DNA from: Vreelandella lutescens
GTDB lineage: Bacteria > Pseudomonadota > Gammaproteobacteria > Pseudomonadales > Halomonadaceae
DNA length: 64,000 nucleotides
Reading direction: 5' to 3'
NCBI RefSeq assembly: GCF_014640815.1
Contig: NZ_BMHM01000003.1
Span: 434,001-498,000, forward strand
Shown here: positions 35,083 through 44,722 of the stretch, in pieces
How positions within the stretch are numbered: position 1 is the stretch's first letter
Layout: each line of letters opens with the position of its first letter
Position numbers and translations under genes: made by a program
The notes under the pieces: model-generated
Databases searched by the model: none
What the model saw: the letters and a program-made list of their open reading frames with translations, nothing else
What the model was told of the DNA's origin: nothing

Positions 35083-35100
35083 GCGCGGCCTAGGCCGCGC
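35083..35100. terminator. GC palindrome between dctM and transglutaminase gene
   Basis: GCGCGGCCTAGGCCGCGC is an 18-bp perfect palindrome. It contains the TAG stop (35090-35092) of the minus-strand gene and lies 25 bases after dctM. It may serve as a two-way stop for transcription, although no T-run follows. Confidence 0.4.
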
Positions 35101-35968
35101 TGTGGTCGGTGAGCGGCATGACATCTACTTCCACTTCAAGCTGATGTTCGCCGCCGCCGTTCATCACGCCTTTGAGCGGCGCTACGTCGGCGTAATCTCG
35201 GCCCCAGGCCAGCACCGGGTGCTGCTCCCCTGCCACTGTGCCGTTGGTAGGGTCCAGCGCTAGCCAGCCCCAGTCGGGAATCCAGGCAGCGAGCCACGCG
35301 TGGGAGGCATCTGCGCCAATCAAGCGGGGTTGGCCTGGGGGTGGTTGGGTTTCCAAATACCCGCTGACATAGCGGGCGGGCAATCCAACCGAGCGCAGTG
35401 CGCCTATGGCTAGGTGGGCAAAGTCTTGGCATACGCCTCGCCGGTTAGCGAGTACTTCGCTTAATGGCGTCGCCAGAGTGGTGAAACTGGGGTCGTATTC
35501 AAAGGTGTCGTAGATCAGCTGATTAAGCGCTAACGCCGCTTCGACCAGCGGGCGGCCTGGCGTAAAGCAACTGCGGGCAAACTCCGCCAGCTCATCGTTG
35601 CGGCGTATAAACGGGGAGTCCAACCGATAAAGCTGCATGTCGAAGCGGCTGTCGGCGCGTAGCTGCTCCGCGACGCTCTCCCACGCGGGAGACGTGTGGG
35701 GTAACGGCCCCAGCGGCTGAGTATTGAGCGGCGTTACCACGGTGACGTCGAGGGTTTGGTGAACGTCCTCCATGGCGAAATAGAGCACTCGATTGCCAAA
35801 CACGTCGCGGCGTTCCGACTGCACTTGGGGCATCGGGCTGATGGTTAGCTCTGAGGCGCCACACTGCTGGTGCTGGGTTTTACGCGGCAGCACCCGCGCC
35901 TCGCTATGGCACAGCGTAACCGGGGCGCTGTAGTGATAGCGTGTGGTGTGCCGCAAGGTGTAGTTCAT
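35090..35968 (-). CDS. Transglutaminase-like protein
   Basis: A 292-residue protein with the bacterial transglutaminase-like N-terminal beta domain (TLRHTTRYHYSAPVTLCHSEARVLPR) and a papain-like core. The catalytic triad is visible: C180 in RRGVCQDFAHLAIGALRSVGLPARYVSGYL, the histidine in ADASHAWLAAWIPDWGW and the aspartate in LALDPTNG. It is cytoplasmic, without a signal. Members may act as peptidase/amidase or transamidase. It overlaps by four bases (ATGA) the gene before it, which encodes the ATP-grasp/alpha-E fusion, so they are coupled. Last gene of a three-gene minus-strand set. Confidence 0.92.
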   Translation of the reverse strand: MNYTLRHTTRYHYSAPVTLCHSEARVLPRKTQHQQCGASELTISPMPQVQSERRDVFGNRVLYFAMEDVHQTLDVTVVTPLNTQPLGPLPHTSPAWESVAEQLRADSRFDMQLYRLDSPFIRRNDELAEFARSCFTPGRPLVEAALALNQLIYDTFEYDPSFTTLATPLSEVLANRRGVCQDFAHLAIGALRSVGLPARYVSGYLETQPPPGQPRLIGADASHAWLAAWIPDWGWLALDPTNGTVAGEQHPVLAWGRDYADVAPLKGVMNGGGEHQLEVEVDVMPLTDHSAA

Positions 35969-38373
35969 TCGTCGGGCTCCATGCTGACAAGTTGGCGCGG
36001 CCGTTCTACATGGCTAAAGTGGCTATGGCTAATGGCATCAGACAGTGCGTTGAGCGGTGCAATCAGCTCATCCAGCAGTTGCTCCAGCGCCTCCTGGGCA
36101 TCGGGGGTGTCGGCGAGATGGCTAAGACGGTCAATATCAGCCAAGTGCAGCGCCGCGTTGGCCTGTATCAACAGACGCCGCTCCGCGTTGCGATAGGGCG
36201 AGGAGCTACCGGGCAGCCTATCCATTTGCCGCTCTAGGCGCTTGAGCATATAGCCCACTGAGCGTGGGTTGGTCTCATCGAATAGCAGCAGGTCCAAAAT
36301 CGCTTCTGGGTGCAGCTCGCTACGATAGCGCCTGCGGTAGGCGGTGAAGTTGTCCGTTGTCGCCAACACCACTTCCCAAAGCGCCAGCCCTGGTGAATGG
36401 GGGGCGTTCAGGGTGAGTTTGAGCAGCGACAGCAGCCCTAATACACGGTCCAGGAAGCGGCCAATATCCATAAACCGCCAACCGTAGTGGTGGGGCATGG
36501 TTTCATTGCACAGCCCAAAGAACGCGGCAATTTGCGCTGAAAGCCCTTCGCAGGCGCGGCGGGCAGCGCTGGCACCCAAGCTCGGGTTGAAGGTATCTAC
36601 CCGCTGGCGTAATTGGTGCACTACCCGCCAGGAGTCGTCGCCTAAATGGTCGCGTACGCTTCTCGCATTGCGCAGCAGGTGGGCAAACATGGGCTGCAAC
36701 GCCAGCGGCTCACGTTCGCCAAACTGTGCTAGCAGCGCGGTACGCTTCTGTGCGAAGCCTACCAGCGGCGGTTTTGCACCTTCACCGTCATGGTTGAGCG
36801 TGGTGATCTCTAGCGCTAACAGCAGTTCGTCCAACAGTTGGTCGGCAATCTCGTCCTGGTCATACTCCATCAGCCTCAGCAGCGCTTCACGCAGCAAGCG
36901 TGCGCGGGCGTCTAAGCGCTCGCCGTAGCGGCCTAACCAAAACAGGCTTTCAGCAACGCGGCTGGGTAGGTCGGTACCGTCCCGCGTGGCGACCACCGGG
37001 CCACGGGCTTGGCGCAGTTGGCTAACGTGCGGCTGCGGCGTATTCGCAGTGACCCACACATCTTTTACGACCGGGCTGAGTAGCGAGGGTGAGCCAGGGG
37101 TGCCCACCCAGGCCAAACCACCCGGCATAACGTGATAGTCGCTGGGCTGCTGGCTGCGCGTGGACACGCTGTGTGGTGCCCGTGATACGAAACAGCGCAA
37201 GTTAAGCGTCGCTGGCGAGAGCCGCTGCATCTGGTGATCAAAGATAGGCGCTGTCGCAGGCTGGGTGTGAGCATCGGCATTGGGCAGCAGTAGCTCTTCA
37301 CCCAGCAGGTGCTGACACAAAGCTGGCAGGTAATCGGCCAGCTCAGGTAGCTCTAAAGCGCCTACGCCTAAGGCATTGGACATCGCGACACCGCTGGCGC
37401 GTGCTGCTTGTAATAAGCCAGGCACGCCCAACTGAGAGTCACCACGCAGCTCTAGCGGGTCGCAGTAGGCGTCGTCACAGTGGCGAAGCACCACATCTAC
37501 CGGCTGTAGGCCGCCTAACGTGCGCAGCCATAGCTGGCTATCACGCACGACCATATCCTGGCCTTCGGCTAGGTCGATGTTCAGATAGTTGGCAAGGTAG
37601 GCATGCTCAAAATAACGTGGGCTACCGGGGCCAGGGGTAAGCAATACCACGGTGGGGTTATCGCGATGCTGGTAAGCCAGCGCAGTCAGCGTGCGATGAT
37701 ACTTGTCTAAAAAGCCTGCCAGCCGTTTTAGCGGCGCATTGCGGTACATCTCAGGCAGTGCCCGCGCCATCAAAATCCGGTTTTCAAGCGCAAAGCCGGT
37801 ACCGGAAGGTGCTTGTAAGCGGTCACCGATCACGCGCCATTGACCCTCGGCATTTTGAATCACATCAATGCCGTGAAAACTGATCGCTGGCCGGTCGCTG
37901 GGCTGTGAGCCGTGGCAGGGCAGTAAAAAATGGGGAGAGGCGAGGATGGCTTGGGTCGGGAGTAAGCCCGCATCAAACAGCGTTCGCGCCCCGTAAATAT
38001 CGTCGTAAAGCGCATTAAAGAGACGAGTGCGCTGGGTTAAACCCACTTCCAGCGCTTGCCACTGCAGTTGATCGATCACCCAAGGCAGCGGGTCAAGCCG
38101 CCATGAACGCCCTTGGATGTCGTCATGCATGTTAAAAATAACGCCGTTTTCCGCCAGCAGGCGCTGAATTTCTTCATGCTGCTGGTGGCGGCCATCCGAC
38201 CCCAGCGCCTCCAAAGCGCTGAGAAGGCTTTGCCAGCCAGGGCGCAGCTGGCCCTGCCGGTCAAGCATGGCATCAAAGGTGCCGGGCTGTCCCTTGCCTA
38301 GCTGATTCAAGTAGTCCTCAACGAGTCCGGCAGTGCCGAACTCAAGCAGTGAGGGAGAGACAGGGGCGGTCAT
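35965..38373 (-). CDS. Fused circularly permuted ATP-grasp and alpha-E protein, ATP loop missing
   Basis: An 802-residue fusion. Residues about 75-470 align with circularly permuted ATP-grasp (type 2) proteins: LLAENGVIFNMHDD, GDRLQAPSGTGFALENR, VVLLTPGPGSPRYFEHAYLANYL, DSQLGVPGLLQAARASG. Residues about 475-790 are an alpha-E domain starting SRVAESLFWLGRYGERLDARARLL. Compared with the stand-alone ATP-grasp protein at 42235, the stretch between LLPN (about residue 362) and the LRCF/LRPF strand is about 27 instead of 88 residues: the glycine-rich loop with its lysine (KPANESGGYGM in the other copy) is gone. Adenylating activity may therefore be lost. Operon with transglutaminases on both sides. 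Confidence 0.85.
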   Translation of the reverse strand: MTAPVSPSLLEFGTAGLVEDYLNQLGKGQPGTFDAMLDRQGQLRPGWQSLLSALEALGSDGRHQQHEEIQRLLAENGVIFNMHDDIQGRSWRLDPLPWVIDQLQWQALEVGLTQRTRLFNALYDDIYGARTLFDAGLLPTQAILASPHFLLPCHGSQPSDRPAISFHGIDVIQNAEGQWRVIGDRLQAPSGTGFALENRILMARALPEMYRNAPLKRLAGFLDKYHRTLTALAYQHRDNPTVVLLTPGPGSPRYFEHAYLANYLNIDLAEGQDMVVRDSQLWLRTLGGLQPVDVVLRHCDDAYCDPLELRGDSQLGVPGLLQAARASGVAMSNALGVGALELPELADYLPALCQHLLGEELLLPNADAHTQPATAPIFDHQMQRLSPATLNLRCFVSRAPHSVSTRSQQPSDYHVMPGGLAWVGTPGSPSLLSPVVKDVWVTANTPQPHVSQLRQARGPVVATRDGTDLPSRVAESLFWLGRYGERLDARARLLREALLRLMEYDQDEIADQLLDELLLALEITTLNHDGEGAKPPLVGFAQKRTALLAQFGEREPLALQPMFAHLLRNARSVRDHLGDDSWRVVHQLRQRVDTFNPSLGASAARRACEGLSAQIAAFFGLCNETMPHHYGWRFMDIGRFLDRVLGLLSLLKLTLNAPHSPGLALWEVVLATTDNFTAYRRRYRSELHPEAILDLLLFDETNPRSVGYMLKRLERQMDRLPGSSSPYRNAERRLLIQANAALHLADIDRLSHLADTPDAQEALEQLLDELIAPLNALSDAISHSHFSHVERPRQLVSMEPDE

Positions 38374-38449
38374 GATCCTTGTTGTCCTAAGCAGGTAAGG
38401 GGCGGATTATCCTGCAGCTAGCGTTGATAAGAAAGCATTAGACACACCA

Positions 38450-41400
38450 TTAACGTGGGCTCCAGCGAAGATCCAGCGTGCAGGGCAGCTCAAGGCTCTG
38501 TATTTCTGGCATCGGCGCTTGGTAACCGTGGCCATGACCGCTGTCGCTAAAGCGGCCTAAACGCCGCGCTTCCGCTTCAAACGCATTGACTGGGAAGGTA
38601 TCAAAACCTCGTCCGGTAGGGTGCGACACATAATAGGTGCAGCCCGCCACAGAGCGTTGGTTCCAGGTATCAATCACATCAAACACCAGCGGCGCATGAA
38701 CAGGAATTTGCGGATGCAGCGCGGAGGGCGGCTGCCAAGCGCGATAGCGCACGCCCGCTACAGCTTCACCATTGCGGCCAGTGGGCGTCAGCGGGATTTG
38801 GCGGCCATTGCAGGTCACCACATAGCGCTCGCCGCTCATGCCGTTTACTTTGACTTCTAAGCGCTCAACCGATGAATCGACATAGCGTGCGGTGCCGCCC
38901 GCAGCGGCTTCTTCGCCCAGCACATGCCATGGCTCAATCGCTTGGCGTAGCTCGATATTGAGCATTGGCGTATGCAAGCGCCCGTGCACAGGGAAGCGGA
39001 ACTCAAGGAAAGGCGCGAACCAGTCAAGTTCAAAGTCAAAGCCGTGGTGGCCCAGGTCACTCAATACGTCGTTCAGGTCTTCCCACAAATAGTGGGGCAG
39101 CATCCAGCGGTCTTGCAGTGCGCTGCCCCAACGCACGGGCTTGGCGCGGTAAGGCGTTTTCCAGCAGCGAGCCACTAACGCACGGATCAGCAGCATCTGC
39201 ATCAGGCCCAAGCGGGCATGGGGCGGCATCTCGAAGCCGCGCAGTTCTAAAAGCCCCAAGCGGCCGCTGTCGCTATCCGGTGAGTAGAGCTTATCGATAC
39301 AGAATTCGGCGCGGTGCGTGTTGCCGGTTAAGTCGGTGAGCAGGTGACGCAGCAAGCGGTCGACTAACCACGGTTGCACAACCTCGCCTTCGGGCATCTG
39401 CTGAAGGGCAATTTCCAGCTCATACAGCGCTTCATGGCGCGCCTCGTCCACCCTGGGGGCCTGGCTGGTGGGGCCAATAAACAGCCCAGAAAATAGGTAC
39501 GAAAGGCTTGGGTGGTGCTGCCAGTAGGTGACGAGGCTGGCGAGTAAGTCTGGGCGGCGCAAAAACGGGGAGTCATCCGGCGTAATGCCGCCAAGGGTGA
39601 CATGGTTACCGCCACCGGTGCCGGTGTGGCGACCATCAAGCATAAACTTCTCGGTGCCCAGACGTGCTTGGCGCGCTTCGTCGTAGAGCCGCTCGGTTTG
39701 CGCTACCAGGGTTTGCCAGCTTGCAGCGGGCATGATGTTGACTTCAATAACACCTGGGTCTGGGGTGACTTGGAAGCTTTCAAGGCGTGGGTCGCGGGGC
39801 GGGGCATAGCCCTCAATCATGACCGGGCAGCCCAATGTGCGGGCGCACTCCTCGATGCTGCTGAGTAGGTCGAGATAGTGCTCCAGCTGGGTTAGCGGCG
39901 GCAGGAAAATATGCAGTCGACCCTCGCGCGGCTCAATACACAGGCTGGTGTGAATAATTTTATGTTCGCGGTCGTTCTCGGCGCTAGGCTGCTGCTGAAC
40001 GGCTTCACCCTCGGGGTGGCTGTGGCTTGGGTGTAGGCTTTGGCCAAGACGTTCAGCGCCGGTAAGCCGGTGCTGCTCGGCGTTACGGCGCGCTACTTCG
40101 CCATGAATGTCGCCCAGTACCGGGCGTGGGGCAAACAGCGATTGCGGCTGGGGCTGCTCTTCCGGGTCGGCCCAGGGCAGTGCAGAAAGCGGTAGACGCA
40201 GACCCATCGGCGAGTCGCCGGGCACCAGGAAAAGGTGGTCGCGCTTTAACGGCCAGCGCCCGCTCTCCCAGCGGTGAGACTGAGCGATAGAGTGGCGCAA
40301 AGGTAGCGCATAACCCACCACTGCCCCTAAGTCTTGCTCCAGCAGGCGGGCAAGGCGACGGCGTTCAGCGTCATCTTTTAAGTCGGTGTCTCTCGGGTCA
40401 ACGCTCACCGGCAGCGTTTGTTCTTTCCACAGGTAGTAGTAGGCATCTTCGAAGGCAGGAATCCAGTGGCGCTCGGCAATCCCCAAGTGCTTGCTAAGCG
40501 CACGGGTAAAACGCTGCGCCATAGCATCATCTACCGCCACGGAGGGTGCGCCTTCCATACAGGCAAGCCACGTCGGGTCGCGCCACAGCGGTACGCCATC
40601 TTTGCGCCAGTAGCAGGCCAGCGCCCAGCGGGGAAGCGGTTCGCCGGGGTACCATTTACCTTGCTGCTGTTGGATCACGCTGTCCGGTGCGTAGGCGGCT
40701 TGAAGCCGTGTCAGCAGAGCTTCAGCACGTTCCCGCTTATGTTCACCGAGTGCTTCAGTGTTCCACTGAGGGCTTTCCATATCATCAATGGAAACAAACG
40801 TAGGCTCGCCGCCCATGGTAAGGCGAACATCCTGCTCATTGAGCTCGCGATCCACCTGATCGCCTAGCTCAAGAATTTTTTCCCACTGTTGGTCGCTGTA
40901 CGGCTTGGTCACCCGTGGGTCTTCATGGATGCGCTCAACGCGCATTTCCACATCAAACTCCACCTCACACTTATCAGAAAAGCCGGTAATAGCCGCAGCG
41001 CTGCCGGTGGTGGGAGTGGCTGCTAATGGGATATGCCCTTCACCGGCAAATAAACCAGAGGTGGGGTCGAGGCCGACCCAGCCTGCGCCGGGTAGGAACA
41101 CTTCGGTCCAGGCGTGTAGGTCGGTGAAGTCCACCTCGGTGCCGCTGGGGCCATCGAGCGCTTTCACATCCGGCGTTAGCTGAATCAAATAGCCCGACAC
41201 AAACCGTGCGGCGAGCCCCAAATGGCGCAGGATCTGAACCATCAGCCAAGCGCTGTCACGGCACGAACCACTGGCGAGCGTTAGCGTTTCTTCACAGCTT
41301 TGTACGCCAGGCTCCATACGTACCAAATAGCTAATGTCGTGGTGTAAGCGTTGGTTCAGTGCGACTAGAAAATCCACGCTGGTGGTGGGCTCAAGCGACA

Positions 41401-41800
41401 CTTCTTTCAACCACTCTTTTAGACGTGGGCCTGCTTCGGTGACTTCAAGGTAGGGCCCCAACTCCTTAGTGAGGTCGTCTGGGTAAGCGAATGGGATTTT
41501 TTGGGCAACGTCATCTAAAAAGAAATCAAACGGGTTGATCACCGTCATAGGGGCGATCAGTTCAACGGCAATCGTCAGTTCTTTACGCGGCTCTGGAAAC
41601 ACCACGCGGGCATTAAAGTTACCAAAAGGGTCTTGCTGCCAATTTAAATAGTGGTCATCGCCAGAAATATTAAGCGAGTAGGCATCAATATGGGTACGGC
41701 AGTGGGGCGCAGGACGTAAACGAATGACATGGGGCGAAAGTTTCACCGGGCGGTCAAACCGGTAAGTGGTACGGTGATGCAAGGCAACGCGAATGGTCAT
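38450..41800 (-). CDS. Large transglutaminase-like protein with DUF2126 domain
   Basis: A 1116-residue protein. Residues 1-270 are a transglutaminase-like unit: N-terminal domain (VALHHRTTYRFDRPVKLSPHVIRLRPAP), C180 in ASGSCRDSAWLMVQILRHLGLAARFVSGYL, the histidine in DLHAWTEVFLPGAGW and the aspartate in GLDPTSGL. The rest, about 800 residues, is DUF2126, with RLTMGGEPTFVSIDD, GGNHVTLGG and LRALVARCWKTPYRAKPVRWGS. DUF2126 has been suggested to be a relative of the glutamine synthetase/carboxylate-amine ligase fold; this is established only by sequence comparison. First gene of the minus-strand set, 76 bases ahead of the fusion gene. Confidence 0.9.
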   Translation of the reverse strand: MTIRVALHHRTTYRFDRPVKLSPHVIRLRPAPHCRTHIDAYSLNISGDDHYLNWQQDPFGNFNARVVFPEPRKELTIAVELIAPMTVINPFDFFLDDVAQKIPFAYPDDLTKELGPYLEVTEAGPRLKEWLKEVSLEPTTSVDFLVALNQRLHHDISYLVRMEPGVQSCEETLTLASGSCRDSAWLMVQILRHLGLAARFVSGYLIQLTPDVKALDGPSGTEVDFTDLHAWTEVFLPGAGWVGLDPTSGLFAGEGHIPLAATPTTGSAAAITGFSDKCEVEFDVEMRVERIHEDPRVTKPYSDQQWEKILELGDQVDRELNEQDVRLTMGGEPTFVSIDDMESPQWNTEALGEHKRERAEALLTRLQAAYAPDSVIQQQQGKWYPGEPLPRWALACYWRKDGVPLWRDPTWLACMEGAPSVAVDDAMAQRFTRALSKHLGIAERHWIPAFEDAYYYLWKEQTLPVSVDPRDTDLKDDAERRRLARLLEQDLGAVVGYALPLRHSIAQSHRWESGRWPLKRDHLFLVPGDSPMGLRLPLSALPWADPEEQPQPQSLFAPRPVLGDIHGEVARRNAEQHRLTGAERLGQSLHPSHSHPEGEAVQQQPSAENDREHKIIHTSLCIEPREGRLHIFLPPLTQLEHYLDLLSSIEECARTLGCPVMIEGYAPPRDPRLESFQVTPDPGVIEVNIMPAASWQTLVAQTERLYDEARQARLGTEKFMLDGRHTGTGGGNHVTLGGITPDDSPFLRRPDLLASLVTYWQHHPSLSYLFSGLFIGPTSQAPRVDEARHEALYELEIALQQMPEGEVVQPWLVDRLLRHLLTDLTGNTHRAEFCIDKLYSPDSDSGRLGLLELRGFEMPPHARLGLMQMLLIRALVARCWKTPYRAKPVRWGSALQDRWMLPHYLWEDLNDVLSDLGHHGFDFELDWFAPFLEFRFPVHGRLHTPMLNIELRQAIEPWHVLGEEAAAGGTARYVDSSVERLEVKVNGMSGERYVVTCNGRQIPLTPTGRNGEAVAGVRYRAWQPPSALHPQIPVHAPLVFDVIDTWNQRSVAGCTYYVSHPTGRGFDTFPVNAFEAEARRLGRFSDSGHGHGYQAPMPEIQSLELPCTLDLRWSPR

Positions 41801-42234
41801 GAGCCACCCTCAAAAAAAGTCAAAAGTAACCGCGCTGATGAACAGTAGGGCGTCGGTTAAGAAGATAAGTAACTAGAAGTATCGTTGGAGTTGAACTTTT
41901 TTGCAGCTGCAATATGGATAAAGACGTTTAAAGAGTGTGGAAAATTGTCAGCGCACCAAAAAGGCTAATTGTGACGCACTGTTTTGGTGCTTTTTTGCTC
42001 TATTGGTTACTAAAAAGTGCAATTTAAGTTCTCTATTGCATAAAAAAGTAGCCTGCGGGGCATAATGAATCGTCAAGAAGGCTCTAAAAGGTGGTTAAGC
42101 GTTGAAATAGCGGGGAATATGGTACGAGTTTTGCGTGTTTATATAGTCAAGTTGCTACGTACATTGCACGCGGCAGGCCTACACTAGTGAATTAAGGAAG
42201 TTGCCGCTTCCACCCTAGCGCCAGGAGAGCGCCC
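41801..42234. other. 434-bp AT-richer divergent intergenic region
   Basis: No open frame of note. The region separates the two divergent halves of the transglutaminase/ATP-grasp cluster and is clearly richer in A and T than its surroundings. It contains a possible sigma-70-like pair (TTGAAC at 41891-41896, TATGGA at 41913-41918), a terminator-shaped hairpin at 41953-41996, and a possible second promoter TTGCAT/CATAAT (42036-42041/42061-42066, spacing 19, longer than ideal) before the gene at 42235. Two facing promoters and perhaps one small RNA or leader are plausible. Confidence 0.5.
41953..41996 (+). terminator. Terminator-shaped hairpin in the divergent region
   Basis: GCACCAAAA (41953-41961) pairs with TTTTGGTGC (41982-41990), 9 bp with a 20-base loop, followed at once by six T. 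This has the form of an intrinsic terminator on the plus strand, yet no gene precedes it on that strand; it may end a small RNA or attenuate the leader of the gene at 42235. Confidence 0.5.
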
Positions 42235-43719
42235 ATGAGCCAAGTAGACTGGAATAATTATGCGTGCCGTGATTTTTACGATGAACTGTTAGCGGCCCCA
42301 GGCAAGCCACGTGCCTCCGCGGATGAGTTGTGTAACATGCTGGCGCACTTTAGCGCTGAAGAGTTGGCCGAGCGTAAAACAGCGGCTGAAATTGCCATCC
42401 GAACGATGGGTATTACGTTTACCGTCTATTCAGAAGGGGCCATGATTGATCGTGCGTGGCCCTTTGATATTGTACCAAGAATTATACCGGCCAATGAGTG
42501 GCGTAAAACAGAGGCAGGTTTAAAGCAGCGTGTTCAGGCACTCAATCTGTTTATTGATGACCTCTATCACGATCAAAAAGTCATTAAAGATAAAGTATTG
42601 CCGGCTGAAGTGTTGGCTCAGTCGGCAAACTTTCGTCCCCAGTGTGTCGGCGTTAATCCTCCCCATGGTATATGGGCGCATATCTGTGGCTCTGATTTAG
42701 TGCGTGGTGGCGACGGCACTCTTTACGTTCTAGAAGATAATTTGCGGATTCCTTCCGGTGTTTCTTACATGCTGGAAAACCGCAATGTTACCAAGCGCGT
42801 GCTGCCGGAGCTCTTTGCCTCAGGCAAGATTTTGCCGGTGGATGATTATGTCGCCCAGCTTTACGACATGCTGGCGGCGATGTCGCCACGTCCAGGGGAC
42901 GACCCGCAAGTCGTGGTACTCACGCCGGGGATTTATAACTCAGCCTATTTCGAGCATGCCTATCTTGCCCAGCAAATGGGTGTTGAGCTGGTGCAAGGCA
43001 GTGATCTACTGGTCGATGACGATGACGTCGTTTATATGCGAACCGTCGAAGGCCTGCGCCGTGTCGACGTGATTTATCGCCGGGTCGATGATGAGTTTTT
43101 AGACCCCGAGGCGTTTAACCCGCACTCCATGCTGGGGGTGCCAGGTTTGATGCGCTCTTGGCGAGCGGGCAAGGTCGCGCTGGCGAATGCGCCTGGGGCA
43201 GGCGTTGCCGATGACAAAGTGGTGTACGCGTTTGTACCTGACATCATCCGCTACTATCTCGACCAGGAGCCGCTGCTGCCTAATGTACCCAGCTACCTGT
43301 GTATGTTTGAAGATGACCGTAAGTATGTGCTGGATCACTTAGATGAGCTGGTCGTAAAACCTGCCAATGAGTCTGGCGGCTATGGCATGTTGATTGGCCC
43401 TCGCTCTACCAAAGAGACCCGTGACGAATTCGCCCGGTTAATCAAAGCAAACCCGCGTAACTATATGGCTCAGCCTACGCTGGCGCTTTCAACGACTCCA
43501 ACGCTTGCTAACGGCTTGCCGCAGCCGCGTCACGTCGATCTTCGTCCGTTTATTTTGTCAGGCCCGGAAACCCATGTCACCACCGGTGGGCTGACCCGCG
43601 TTGCCCTCGTGGAGGGCTCTTTGGTGGTGAACTCTTCCCAGGGGGGCGGCAGTAAAGATACCTGGATTGTTGAAACTGATGAGAACGCGGCAGGTGCCGC
43701 TGAGCAGAAAGGAGCCTAG
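42235..43719 (+). CDS. Circularly permuted ATP-grasp protein (type 2)
   Basis: A 494-residue ATP-grasp family protein of the circularly permuted type 2. Such enzymes form amide (peptide-like) bonds through acyl phosphates. Visible motifs: GITFTVYSEG, YVLEDNLRIPSGVSYMLENR, VVVLTPGIYNSAYFEHAYLAQQM, SMLGVPGLMRSW, the glycine-rich loop VVKPANESGGYGMLIG near residue 375 and RHVDLRPFILSG near 435. All expected ATP-binding parts are present, unlike in the fused paralogue. AGGAGAG precedes ATG. It overlaps the possible start region of the alpha-E gene that follows, whose likely start is four bases after this stop. Confidence 0.93.
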   Translation: MSQVDWNNYACRDFYDELLAAPGKPRASADELCNMLAHFSAEELAERKTAAEIAIRTMGITFTVYSEGAMIDRAWPFDIVPRIIPANEWRKTEAGLKQRVQALNLFIDDLYHDQKVIKDKVLPAEVLAQSANFRPQCVGVNPPHGIWAHICGSDLVRGGDGTLYVLEDNLRIPSGVSYMLENRNVTKRVLPELFASGKILPVDDYVAQLYDMLAAMSPRPGDDPQVVVLTPGIYNSAYFEHAYLAQQMGVELVQGSDLLVDDDDVVYMRTVEGLRRVDVIYRRVDDEFLDPEAFNPHSMLGVPGLMRSWRAGKVALANAPGAGVADDKVVYAFVPDIIRYYLDQEPLLPNVPSYLCMFEDDRKYVLDHLDELVVKPANESGGYGMLIGPRSTKETRDEFARLIKANPRNYMAQPTLALSTTPTLANGLPQPRHVDLRPFILSGPETHVTTGGLTRVALVEGSLVVNSSQGGGSKDTWIVETDENAAGAAEQKGA

Positions 43720-43723
43720 CGCC

Positions 43724-44722
43724 ATGCTGTCACGCGTAGCAGAAAATCTCTACTGGATGGCGCGCTATATTGAGCGGGCCGAAGACACCGCGCGGCTGTT
43801 AAGCGTTAACAGCCATTTGATGCTGGATTTGCCCCGCCACCTGCCGCTTGGCTGGGCACCGCTTATTGAAATGACCGGTACGCTGGAAGCGTTTAATGCT
43901 AGCCACACCAGCTTTGACGAGCGCAGCGTTGTACATTTTTTATGTGCCGATGCCCAAAACGGTAGCTCTATTCTTTCAGCGCTGGCCAGCGCGCGGGAGA
44001 ACTTGCGTACTACGCGGGATGTGGTGCCACGAGAAATTTGGGAAGAGGTGAACCAGCTCTATCTTAGCGTGGCGGACCATGCCGAAAACGGGGTCAGCCC
44101 ACGGCGTCGAGATGCGTTTTTGAAGAACGTTATTCGTGGCTGCCAGACGCTGACGGGTTTGATTGAAGGCACGCTGAGTCACGGTCCGGCGCGTACGTTT
44201 ATCAAGCTGGGCCGCCAGCTTGAGCGCGCCGATATGACCACGCGGATTGTCGATGTGCGCTCGGCCAGTTTATTGCCGCAAAACCCTGAAGAGTTGTTGC
44301 CGTTTGAGAACTTGCAGTGGATGAGTGTGCTGAAATCGCTCACCGCGTATCAGATGTATCGTCAGCAGGTGCGTCTGCGGGTGCGTGGCCCTGATGTCCT
44401 GCGCTTTTTGCTACAAGACCCACACCTACCCCGTTCAATTGCCTGTAGCTTAGAAACCCTAGGGCATGAGCTGCAGCTGTTGCCTCGCCAAGACCGCGTG
44501 GCGGCGACGGTGTCGCTGGTGCGGGCTGACGTTGTGGATGCAGATATTCAGGCGCTGGCGCATTCACCAAGCAAGCTGCACGCCTTTGTGGATGAGCTGC
44601 AAATTGGTTTTGCGGCGATTCACGATACGCTCAGCGCTACTTATTTTGTGAATGCCGATAATGTTCCTCGAGTGACTCAGCGGCAAAGCCAGAGCCACTC
44701 AGGAGATCAAGATAACGACTAG
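43724..44722 (+). CDS. Alpha-E domain protein
   Basis: A 332-residue, almost wholly helical protein of the alpha-E family (named for conserved helical glutamate), found beside circularly permuted ATP-grasp proteins. It begins LSRVAENLYWMARYIERAEDTARLL, which matches the alpha-E part of the fusion protein at 35965. Also present are REIWEEVNQLYLSV and FIKLGRQLERADMTTRIVDVRS. Its role is unknown; it may form the acceptor or partner for the ATP-grasp enzyme. ATG 43724 is preferred over 43667 because of the AAAGGAG site and the match with the paralogue. Confidence 0.92.
   Translation: MLSRVAENLYWMARYIERAEDTARLLSVNSHLMLDLPRHLPLGWAPLIEMTGTLEAFNASHTSFDERSVVHFLCADAQNGSSILSALASARENLRTTRDVVPREIWEEVNQLYLSVADHAENGVSPRRRDAFLKNVIRGCQTLTGLIEGTLSHGPARTFIKLGRQLERADMTTRIVDVRSASLLPQNPEELLPFENLQWMSVLKSLTAYQMYRQQVRLRVRGPDVLRFLLQDPHLPRSIACSLETLGHELQLLPRQDRVAATVSLVRADVVDADIQALAHSPSKLHAFVDELQIGFAAIHDTLSATYFVNADNVPRVTQRQSQSHSGDQDND

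Noticed and set aside
35083-35100. 18-bp GC palindrome considered as a recombination or attachment site
   Set aside because: No integrase, no second copy and no foreign genes nearby; a gene-end hairpin explains it better.
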